Assembly (NCBI RefSeq): GCF_022539315.1
Contig: NC_066314.1
Coordinates: forward strand, 58,947,543 to 59,011,542
From: Serinus canaria
Lineage: Eukaryota > Chordata > Aves > Passeriformes > Fringillidae
DNA: 64,000 nt
Direction of reading: 5' to 3'
The position numbers and the translations under genes are program-made. Below, in pieces: positions 39,501-51,500 of the stretch. The notes under the pieces are model-generated. The model was not told the DNA's origin. It searched no databases and worked only from the letters and a program-made list of their open reading frames with translations. Position 1 is the stretch's first letter, and every line of letters starts with the position of its first letter.

Positions 39501-42500
39501 TTTTTAAGCAGCAATTCCTAGCCAGCTCCTCTGGGTGTCAGTACAGCTTCAGGTATAGCTGCATTGTGATCTTAGAAGTCTTCATTAAAACATTCCACAG
39601 TGGACAGAGGAAAGGTAAGAGATAAAAAGTTAAGCAGTAGTGCAAAAAGGCATGTGACAATAGAGGGGACCCTGACATGCCTGAGACCCAGCATGGAACA
39701 CATCTGAGCTGCCCTGGTTTCCCTAAGAAGCACCAATTACTCTCCTGTATGTTGGACTGCTTGTGAACAGCCTGTGGCAGTGATTGCTGTGCAGGTGGAG
39801 AGGGAGACTGCTGAAGGAAGTGATGCCTTGTGAAGGGTGACCTAGAACAGAGACTAGATGGAGCTAAAAAATAAAGAAGGAGGCCTCAATAGATCCATCT
39901 TGGGCAGCACAAGAGCCCAGCCAGGATTACAGCAAATGTGAACCCAAAATGGTCACAAAAATGGACAACCAGTTGTGGGGACTAACGCTTTGATAAGTTC
40001 TGGTCCATTTGCATATTGGAGTTAATTGTCCAGTTATGGCTTTAGCTTATGAAGTCCCATCCTTCTTGTTTTTCTCTCTTCAATCTACATTATGTTCTTG
40101 GGCCTGAGATTTTGATTGGTTGTCCTTGGTCCCAAACTAGGAAAGGAATTGTTTTGTCTCTCTACTCTGTGAAGAGAGCTTACCAGCCCTTAATATGAAG
40201 CTCAGAACTACACACGAAAGCAGTACAGAATCTGAAAAATATAAAAGCTACAACATGAGGCATAGAGATGCTAGAAGGAATACTGATCTTGTCCTTTAGC
40301 AGAATTAAGAAAGGATAAGATCTCTAGTGTTTGTCTCTAGATGGTCATTGCAGTTTACAGGATATGTCCAAACAGATTTCTGCAAACTGATAAATAACTT
40401 GAATGGAATTTCTTAGATTCAGGGGGCTGTGCTGGTCAGCATTTTCCCGTGTGTGTGAGGCAGTATGCCCATTGTCTAAGAGAAATATTTGGGAGGAAAG
40501 GATGACAGGAAAAATAGGATAGTAAAACCAGAAAGCTTTGTAGAGAGACTTAAAGAATTGCAGAAAAACTTGGGTTGGGAAGAATTCTGAAGGTCATCTA
40601 ATACAAATCTTCAAAATAAATCCAGCTAGATGAAGTTCAGAGCCTTTTCCAGATGAGTTTTGAATATCTGGAGATTCAACAATCTCTTTACACATCCTGT
40701 TATTCTCTTTGATCATCCACATGGTAGAGATTTTTTTTCCTTAACATCCCATCAGAATTTTCCATGTGCCAGCTTGTGACTGTTGCTTCTTTCTTCATCC
40801 AGACTCCGTCTTCTCTCTCCTTTCCTGTTAAGTAGTTGAAGGCAGCAGTTAGATTTTGCCCAAACCTTCTCTTCTTACTTCCATAGCTTCCATAGTTTCT
40901 CTTCTAATTGAACAAACCCAGCTTCCATAGCCTGTCCTCCTATGCCCACAGCATCTCTGCAGCCCTTTCTGGAACTCAGTCTGATTTGGTAGTGTCTGTC
41001 TTGTTCTCAAGTCTCACAAGCATGGAGTAGAGGGTCAAAAATCTCTTCCATCTACTTAATGGCTCAGTTCTAGGAAATACAACTCAGTGTGTCTTTGGCC
41101 CTTTCCATCACAGGGAACACTGCTGACAGATGTTCACCTCGTGCTCTGCTGATATCAGACATCCTTTCTGAAAAGCTTCTTCTCAGGTGTTAGATCCCAG
41201 CCTGTCTTGTTGCATGGGTTTACTCCTCCTGAAGTGCAGGACTTGGCATTTGCCTTTGCCGAACTTGCTGACTTGCTGTACTTCTCCAGCCTCTGATGGT
41301 CACTCTGAGCTGGGAATGTATAGGGTCAAAGTGAAAGTGTGGGGAAGCTCTCAGAAATTCTTAGGCTTTTATTTTTTCATGAAGTGCCATGACCAAACTG
41401 AGCATTATCTGGTCAGGGACCAGGAAAGCAAGCAGTTCTGCCTTTCTACCAGTAAAATGATGTACTGTTTGCAGCTGGGACTGCAGGGGACTCACAGTTA
41501 CAGGGGTATTGATACAAATTTCTGAATGAGAGGGTTTCCTCACCTATATTTTAAAAATACTTGATGTGCTAAAAATTTTCTTCATTTTGCAATCAGAGGA
41601 TATGTGAATAAATCCCAACAGGGACGCCACTTTTGATTCTGAAGAGTTGCATTTGCAAAATGACTAGGAATGGGTTTAATTTGACAGCTCTTGCTCTCCC
41701 CTCATCACAGGCAGCCGTTGTCAGACTGAATTAAAAAGTTTGCAGGAATACATTCCTTAAGCAGGAAAAAGGTGGAATGGTCATAAACCCCAGTAGAATT
41801 CCTGCATAGAGATTGTTATTTGGCCTTTAAACATTAAATGGCTGGTTTTAAATAGGTCTGGTGCAGGTGGTTTCTTCTACAGGTTTATTGATTAAAATAG
41901 CTTCTTTGCATCAGCTCCAACTTTGTTTCTCCAGAGGCTTTTGTCTTCATGAATAATGTACTCTTATGCTGAAATTTTGTTAGAATTCATCTCCTGGAGT
42001 CTGGCTGTGTATCTCTGGGTTCCTAAGTCTCAGTTGACTAGGCTCAAAATTGTGACATTCCCTGCATTTCCTTCTTTAGAAATGAATATTCCTTTTCCCA
42101 CCTATCTAGTCTGAACAAACCTAGTGCTTGCACATTGGGCTGTGCACTTGGAAACAGCTCTGACTCTTTGGCTCTTTGAGAGAGGTTTGTAGGATACTGA
42201 AGGTTGCCTTGCCTATACTGAGGATTAGATTTTTGCAGCAATTCACCCTAACTCTACAAGAGTGAGTGGGGAAATTCCAGTAAGCTTTGGATCAGACAGT
42301 GAATTTGGAGGCCTGTTGTGGTTTCAGGTGGACAGGTCTCTTGCCTTCAATATTGCAAGTATTCCAATTTGCTGGATACATCTAATGTATGTATGATCAG
42401 GCTTTTTTGCACCATTTTTATGAATTTTTTAATGCATTTCTTAAGATGTGTACCTTGATTTCTGGAAGATGCTTGAGGATTTTGTGTTAAGCCCAAAGGG

Positions 42501-45500
42501 TATTGTTTTGCCTGCATAAGGGGTGGTGGAACAGACCTTGCACAGCTTCACCTTGCAGGCTGAGGCTTGCAAGTTCTGTTATCCCTCTGGGTTGAGTTTG
42601 CCACTCTGCAACAGGAGAAGACTGCTGCAGGACCTGTAAGAAAGGGAGGGCAATGAACAGCATGGAAAGCCAACAGAGGTGATAAGACCTTTCTTGACAA
42701 TGTGTTTTTCCTCCTCCTCCCTTCTGATCCTCTTTCCTATCACAGAAATATGTCTTTACTCAAACTATCTGCTGCAACAACAGCTGTTTGTAAAACCAAA
42801 GCAGGAGAAAAGTCAGATTAAAGCCTCTGGTGAAAATATGTGAAATCAGGCTCCCCAGTTTCATTTATGCATGGGAAAATAAATATCACTGTTGGTAGAA
42901 GAGATAATTGAATCTCATGGCTCTGGAAATGTAGAGTCACAGATAATTTGGCCTGCCTTTATTCTCTTGGGGATATGGTGACCCTTTCTTTCTACAAGTT
43001 AATTTTACACCAAGATAAAACCAGAAGAAAAACCCAGTTGATGTGTATATATACACATATAAAGAAAAAAGTTATTCCATTCTGAACTGGTCAAGAACTA
43101 TTGCGATGCCTGAACCTTTTCTTGAAGATTTTATTCTGTTTTGTTTAACCAAATAAAAATCTCTTCAAGATGTCATTTGGCAAAGTGTTTTGACCCAGGT
43201 GAGACCACAGATCTTAACAGTATATTAGTTTTCCTGAAGTATCTCTGACTTTTCTCTAATTTTTTTTAAGGCATGGAGGCTGTGAAGATGATAATTTGCT
43301 TCTTTAGGACAGTGAAATACATAGCCAGGATCATACTGGGGGGGGAGCTGACATGTACTGGTCAGATGCTTCCTGTGTGGGTGTTAGCAGATGAGAATCC
43401 TCCCTTCTTGGAACACCTGTCTGGTGACCAGTGCTGCCACAGTCTATCTCTCACACCTCTTACAGACCTGAGAGAAAGATGTGTGACCGGAAATATGAGC
43501 ATCTACTGGATTATTTTGTCCTCTCAGGAAAGCCCCTGTGGCTGTGGAGTGAGTGGATGTGGTTTAGAGCAGGTCATTAGGCTGTCTCTCTTTCCTCCCT
43601 TAGAGCCTACCATAAGCATGGGCTGGAGGAGTCAGTGCACAAAATGCCCAATTCTCTTTAGTGTGGAGGTTTCTGCAGCCTCACTTCCTTCCATCACAGC
43701 TACAAAAAAGACTCCCCTTGGTGTAGTTAGGAGAGGACTTGAGCAGTTAGGAAAGCCTCCCTCCCCCATGCTCAGTTGTATGGCCTGGAATTGTAGGAGG
43801 ATGCTGAAAGTCTTCTCTGCTCTTTGCCAAAATTCTTCATGTCAGTGGTGGAACAAAAGAAAGCCCAGTTTCTTGTGGTGGAGCCTTTGGTATCTCCAGT
43901 GATGGAAGCTCTCATTGAGGCTTTTCCTGTGGCTGGGATATTCAAAACCTTCCTTTGTGGCTTTGTTGCTACATGAGAAAAGTTGAGCTTATGCTTTTTT
44001 GTTTCCTGGTGTGTGAAAGCAGGAATTGACTCTCTGTCAATTAACAAGGGATGAAATGAGCCAACAAGCCCAGAGTTTATCAGAATGAGACAGAGAGCTG
44101 CATATGTACACATCAAGATACTGACATAAACCTGACGAAACTGGTATAAATAAGGTTATATAAGCCTTGTTTTCTCAGGATGCCAGGCTGCACAGTTACT
44201 TGATGGATCCTTTCAAATAAAAGCATTGCTAGTAGCATCAGTAGTAATGTTAAATTTCTTATAAACATTGTATTTGAGACATGCAACAAAGCAACAAAGC
44301 CAGTAATATTTTGAAAAATATATAATAATTTTAGGCACACAAAATATGAATAAACAAATTTTTCATTCTTCCCTTCAATCAATGCTTTAATTGAGAAGGC
44401 ATTGATGTTGTAATAACATCTCTTCTGTTGTTGATGCTTTAAGGAACTAATGACATCTGTTTAACCAAGCATAAAGAAGAGCCAAATTATAGGATAATCT
44501 GTATTGCTATTTTATTGTTTCAAATAAAGAACTGAAAGGTGATGAAACTGGGCAATTAAGAAACAAAACAAAGGAATAAATTTTGCTGATGCAGTGGAAT
44601 ACTGCATTAGCAATGGGTGGAGGATCAAAATATGTGAGCCAAGGAACCTTGCATGACTCCTGCATGTAAAAATATCTTCAAGTATCTAAAAACTTTCACC
44701 TCTTGATATGACCCATTCTAATTTGTTTAACCTTGTAGAAAATGCAGTGGCTTTTGATCTTCAGAAGGGGTTCTGCTAAGAGTTAAAGACAAAAGTCTGT
44801 AACTAACTGGTCAAAGCAGGACAGTTCTAGTGGTGCCTGCTGAATCCTTTGGGTAACCTGCATTCCTGCTATATTTCACACACATGGCAGAAGGGTGTGG
44901 GCAGAGCTGGCCTGGCTGGTAGCAGAGTAGGATGCTCAGATACATGCTTAGGATGTTCAGCAGCAATCAGAGCCTTTAATGGGAGTAGAGAATTAATTAA
45001 TTCTGATCCATACAGACACATTGGCTTCTTGTGCAGCCAGAATCCTAATTAGGCAATCAAATTTTTTTTGTTTCACAGTGACCATTGCTCCAGCTGTGCT
45101 GTCTTTCCTCTCTTTATTTGCAAATCTCTCTCTATTTCACAGCAAAAAAAATTTACATACTTTGGCAGGAAAGCTTCCTTCTTTTCTTTAAATTTTTCCT
45201 GTTTGCATCTACATATTTGCATATCTGCTTCTGATGTTCTATAATCCCTCAACCTTCATTTTCAAACCCTTGTTATGAAATGAGATCATGGCTTCTTCAG
45301 CTCCTTTATTCCTCAAACCAAGGGTTGCTTCACTTCTTCTCCCTCCAACCCTCAGCCCCTGCTGACTCAGTTAAATATACATGCGCTCTTTTCCCCTTTG
45401 TTCCTTCTTTTCCCTTCACCCCTCTGTGGCTGCTTTCCTTATGTTGGCTTTGATCTCTTTGCTGGCAACACTAACATTTTAAAATCTTTTCTAATTTGTT

Positions 45501-48500
45501 ATTTTTGCTCATTGTTGTGAAATTAAATATCTTGGAAAGGAAACACGGGTTGCCCCACTCGCTGCAGGAACAAACTCATGGGGTAGGAAGGCTGTGTATG
45601 CAACTGAAATCTGTGCTGGGGAAGTGCTGAGGAATGGTCCAGTCCTCTGGACTCTGTGCTGTCAGTCTGGCCTGAGTAATGAAGGTACATCCCAGATTCA
45701 GCTCCATGGTTAGCCTCAGCTTTGCTAAGCCACGCTACTGCAGCAAAAGGAAAAATGGAGGGGCCGGTACTTCCACATCCTTTTGTCCTGAGTGGTGACC
45801 AAAACCATCAGGAGTGTGATCCTTAGTGATGGGAACTGTGATGCAAATCCCTGGAATTCACTGGGGTTCTTCTCTTTGTCAACATGGACACTGAGAGGTC
45901 ATTTGTGTTTCATAACCCTTCCCTCTCTTGGGGTATTATCGGAGTCCTAATCCACTGGTTAGGGCAGCCCATGACTCTTGTGCTGCAGCTGCTATGTTGC
46001 TTTTTTTCTCTACTTACATCTGTCCAGACATTTTTTTTTTTTATCTGTTGTGTTACTTTTGTGAAGAGGGCATGAGTTGTTATTAATTATGACTACTGTT
46101 TTATGCTAACCACTACATTGATTTATGGCAAAAAATGGCCACTGTAATGACTGTGAGTTCCTACCAAGATGTAATTTTAATTTTAGATAAACTGTTCAGC
46201 TTTAATTTTTTTATCCCTTTCCCCATACTGAAACTGAACTTTATTTGTGACCTTCCTTTTTCCCAAGATTGACTGGATTTTGTTATTTTATTCCAGGTCG
46301 CCAGTTTCTTCAGAAGATCAAGGTAAGATCTGTTTTATAGATACTAACAGCATATTAAAAATGAGACCAAAGACTAGTGAGTAAGCTCTGTTTTAACACA
46401 GTTGAGGTGGAGAAAGATGGTTTTTTATAAAAATGAAACTTTGATGTTGATGAAACTTTGTTCACCCCTAGATATTAAGTGCTTGATCATTTGGTTAGTT
46501 TAATTGGCACTGACAGAAGTTGTTGAGTCATTTGTAAAATGAATCTTGCTTAATCAAATGGAAATATTGCTGGAGTTTAGAGTTTATTCATCCAACTGTA
46601 TAGAGCTTCACCTGTGGAAAATGTGTGGTTTTAAGGATGATACATGTTTTTGTAAAGATAAGCACATTTTTTATGACTCTCATAGGACAGCATCTTTGTC
46701 ACTGAGAGCAGAATGCAATATATTTTAAAGACTTAAACACACATGATCTTGGGTTACCAGTAAAGTCAGTTTAGTAGGGCAGTATGGAATTTAGGACAGC
46801 TAGGCTCTTCTACATGGAAAAATCCCACGGCTTGAATAGCAGGAGTTACAGCTTATGGCAATATGCTTGCTGTGAGGGAGACTTGAAGGATCTGATCTTT
46901 CCTTGTGGCCTAAAGAGGGAGTTTATGATGACCAGCTGCTTAATAATGTGGCAAACTTTAGTCTATCTACAGTATATCAATATATGGCTACATTGGTAAT
47001 GAAATCCAGAGACATACTGTGAAAGGGTGGTAATTGCATTGGCAGAGTTGCATAAGGAATGAGGAACAAAAAAAAGGGAGACTGACTTAGAGGAGAAAGT
47101 TCATCCTGTGGCTCTGAACTGGGAGTACTCTTTTGGTCCAAAAAAGAAACATCTATTTTCTTCTGGCATCCAATTTGTATGCAGTCACACAATCAGAACA
47201 TTTTCTGGCCAATACCAAAAGCATTACTCAAGAAAGGTTCAGATGGGAATAGTAAGGACTGTTGCAAATGGAGGTGTCAAGAGGTCTGAGCCTGGAAGTG
47301 TGTCACTGAACTATGTTCACTTGGAGTGTGGAGTGACTAGTTAAGTATCAACCTACATTGTCCTTGGCTCCAGCCAAGGTTTTCAGTCCACTATATTGGA
47401 TGTCAAACATATTGTCATTTATAAACTCTCTTCCATCTCCTTGGCGCGAGTCCTTTCTCAGTAACAAAAGTTGTAAAGAAAGCCATGAAAATGAACAAAT
47501 ATGCAAGACTAAAGATGTGTTTGGCCCACCTAGCCCACTCCTAGTTTCTGGTACCAGCAGATCCTGTGACAAATCAAAATATGAGACTGGCAGAAGTATA
47601 CAGGTTTAATTTCTTGGTCTGCCCTTTTAGATTTTGATGATTTATAGCTCATTGATTTTGTGAACCAGATGGAGTTTTCTTGTTTAATAGTTCATCTGCT
47701 TTTTACCATGACCACAGCTTCTAATATTCAGTACAGGACTGTGAGAAGTTAACAGTACACCTCATGTCTCCAACTCTCAGAAGAGATTTGAAATCATATA
47801 GTCTAATATACTATTTCAGGACCTGGATTCAAGCTGCATCTTAGTGCATAAACTTATTAGTGATGGGCTGCTCTTGCTTTTTCATTTCCCTTGCATTTAC
47901 TCTGTTGCTTCATCTTTATCTATTAGTGGAGCAACAGACGGTGTATATGCATTTCCTTGTGGACCTTTAAAGGTTAGTATTTCATGCTGTCAGAATGCTT
48001 TTCTTCTTTCCACTATTTTTACACTATTTGAGTTTTTGACAAAACCTTCCTATTTGCCATCCACCATCTGCTGCCATGGTTTGGCTTTTCAGGTTTGATC
48101 AACATCTCTGAATAGCCTCTTCTTCCTTGCCTTTCTTCCCTTTCTCTCACAAGCAATCTCTTCTGAAATGAGTGAAAGGCCTTGACCAATTAATGATGTG
48201 ACAGTGCCAGTTATTAGAAGTTTTTGACCATAGAATTTCTAAGCAGGTTTATCATCCCTATAAATATTTAGGAGCGTCTCTCAAGCACAAAAGATTTCCC
48301 ATTCTCCAGTGACTTTTCAGATAGAAGGGTCCAATACTTGGATTTCTTCTATCCCACTATTCCAGCTACAGAACATGGTAAATGAGTACAGTACAAAAAG
48401 GAAAATGTGATAAACGTGCTGCAGCAAAAGCTCTTTAGTCTAGAAGGTTCTCAGTCCACTGAGTCTGCATGTGTGGAGGCATCTCAAATTAGCCTTAGAT

Positions 48501-51500
48501 CTCAAATCTCTTATCTAAACAAAAAAGACGGTCCATAAGTTGAAAACTTATCTCTGAATTGCCTGTCTTTTCAAGTGTTTATGCAGATATCTCCTGGCAT
48601 ATCATTCTTGGAGTATGTACCTTGAAATCAGTTTTGAGACTTATATGTTCATTAATAATCAGTACTCAACTGTGTACCTCTTCAATACGTTAAATATTTA
48701 CTCTTTTTTTTTGCAAGGAAATAATGCTTTGGGCTACATAGTGAGGGAAGATCCAACAGTAGAATAATGTACCTTCACTGGACCTACATTCTGCCCTGTA
48801 TTACAGCTGCTCTTCCCTGTTATGGACCATTCTAGCGCTGATTTTCTGAAGATGTGATATGTTGATCATTACTGAGAAAAAACTCCTTCTCTGTTGTGTT
48901 GGATCTTTTTTTTTTTTAACCTCCCTCTTGGTTCTTGATCTTTGTTTGGTCTGCTTTAATATTCAGTTGTCACTTTGTCTTCTGCTCTTTCTCTGTGGGG
49001 TTTTTATTATCATCCTCTTATTGCTTTTTAAATGACTCTCTCCCATTGACCACAAGGTTGCATTCTGGATAGATTTTTGCATTGTGCTCCTCACCTTTCT
49101 TTCTGAATGTCCTGCTTCTGCTCCAGTGTGGACACACTGCTGCAAGCACAGTGGGAAAGCAGTAGCTGTAGCATCTGTAGTGTTCTAACAGACTTGTACC
49201 AGAATTAGCATCTAATGTGAGTGGCACTTCCATTAATCCCTGACAGGACAATGCATTATGCTGTCTTGACAAGAGGGTGAAGATAAAGCACCATCTGTCT
49301 GGGACTGGGCATCTATTGAACAGCTGTAACTGCACACAATGCTCCTTGTTGTGGACACGTGTTAGAGGCACCTTTATCAGTTACAAAACAGGGCCATTTT
49401 AATTGGCACAGAAAGGGAAAGAGCACTGCTAGAAAATCCCAAACTTCAAAAGAAAAAATACCCAAAGCCTCTTAAGGTTTGTGTCTTTTGTTCTTGGTAC
49501 AGGTAGCAAGGAAGTAGATAACTAAAGAGTGAAATCCATCAGCTTTTTTTTTTCTTTTTTTAATAAACAAAAGGAGTAGACAAAACCCCTAACCCTCTGA
49601 TGCTCTGATTGACAAAATGATGCAAGCCAAGTGAATCTTGAAGCATACCAGTTTACACAAGAGATTGATGACTCTGAAGAAGGACCTGTTCAGTCAGGTA
49701 CACCCTGGTGCAGCTCCATGCCCTGCAGCTTTGGAAGTCAGTGGTTTTCTTTGGGTTTTGGGGTTAAATGAGACTCAACAATGGGCAAGTACCAGTCCCA
49801 CAGAAGACCTGGTAGATGTCATGATGGAGGGCCAGGCAAGTCATATTTTAGTGAAGGGTATCACCTGCTACACTTTTGCTGTATAAAAAGTCCTGGTGAT
49901 ATGCCCAGGAGGTCTGACACTGTTGGAGGTTATTGCATCCATTGTTTCTGGAACAGGAATGGTAGAGTGATGGGAATGCAGATTTCTAAAACATCATCTA
50001 ATACACAGTCATTGTCTGGTTATCCAGTGCACACTTGTTATCTGGTTATGGTTAGGTGAATGGTTGAGGTTTACCAAACCCTTCCTTCACCCAGCACCTT
50101 TCAGAGCTGCGCTGTATTTTATGTACACACTGGATCATGTCTTCCCCACTCCTTTTTACATCCACCCTGCAGAAATCTGCATTAAATATTCATATCTGTA
50201 GTTTCATCTGGCCAGAGTTAGGTTCTCTCTACTATTCTTTGTTTATCCTGTATGTTTGAGTTGATTCTTCATCATCACACGAGCAATTGAAAGAAATGAC
50301 TTTAAAAACAGTACAATGAATTCTATTTCCATTTCAAGTATTCTGAAAAAGATCCCAGCAAATCTCTGAGTGTTGCTATTAAAGGTGTAGGGACATTGAT
50401 GTGTTATTCATGTCATGGCAACTTGGAGCTGATGCTGCTCAATAATTTTGTGTCTGACTTCAAACAAAAGAACCTTGCCTTCGATGGAATTACTCAGTTT
50501 TAGGTAGCTATACTAATGCACCTCAAGTAGCAGGCAACCAGAGCTTAATCCTTATACACCTGAGTTGCATCCTGACTGGGAGACAAGAGGTTTCAAATAT
50601 TTATATCACTGCCCTCCTACTTATTTCTCTATAAACCAATGAGCTTGGGCTTTCTGCCTAGTTTGCTTCCAGCATATATGTGGTTTTGCTGCATCAGCAT
50701 AATTTCTGTGGTTTAGGGTTTGTGGTTTTGGGCATTTTGTGTGCAATAGAATTAAAATTCATGAGGACAACTGAGAAATTAAGATGAGGGAAACACATTC
50801 AGTGGAGCAATTTTGAAGAAACTTAGTTATTACAGAGTATAATATTATACCAGAGATTAAGATAAAGGATGGGTTTTCTGCTTGAAAAGACAAATAGGAA
50901 TATTCAAAGGTCTTTCAGATTGTGCCAGATGCTGATTCCATGCCAGGAAGTCACTCCATGACTTGGAATCATCCAGCCTGGATATCCTAAACCTAGGAGG
51001 GATTTGTGTAGAGCCAGGAGTGCATCAGAAGTAAAGTGAGTTTATAATGGTGACTTCTAAATTAGTCTCTATTAGAAAAAAATTTTCTACAGGGATTGCT
51101 TGGCATATGTTCAAACTGGAAGTTTTAGGTGGGAGATGTAATTCTGTCTCTGGACATCCCTCTGAATAGAGAGAGCTGCTATCTGAGTTATAAGGAAGGG
51201 ACTGATCAAGTGTGTGCGTGGAAGGCAGTGGTGGCTCCATCCCACGCAGGAAAATGCTTTGCTCTGCAGTATCTGCTCCTGCCTTGGAGGCAGAATGCAC
51301 TGCCTTGGCAGAATGTCCAAGCTGGCATTTGCTCCAGCTCCATTAAAGAGAGGAAATCTAAACACAGGGAAGGAGGAAGATGGTTGCAGGTGTCCCAGAA
51401 AAGAGCACAAGAAGGAATAACACTTCCTGGAACCTCTGACAGATGGGATTTCCTGTTGCCCATGGTGGCCTGTGGGAATGCAAACTTCTCTCTCTTACCC

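Larger units (their letters stand above)
28920..46296 (+). other. DGKI intron between exons g and h (17377 bp)
   Basis: Long GT-AG intron. It contains a 23-bp tandem duplication (30264-30309), a compound TATC/TA microsatellite (32355-32408), an LTR-like candidate (about 39600-40260), an old antisense CR1 (about 40560-41330), an 18-bp palindrome (43041-43058) and a 209-codon open frame (43273-43902) with no recognisable domain. The other several-kb stretches hold nothing I can identify. Confidence 0.85.
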
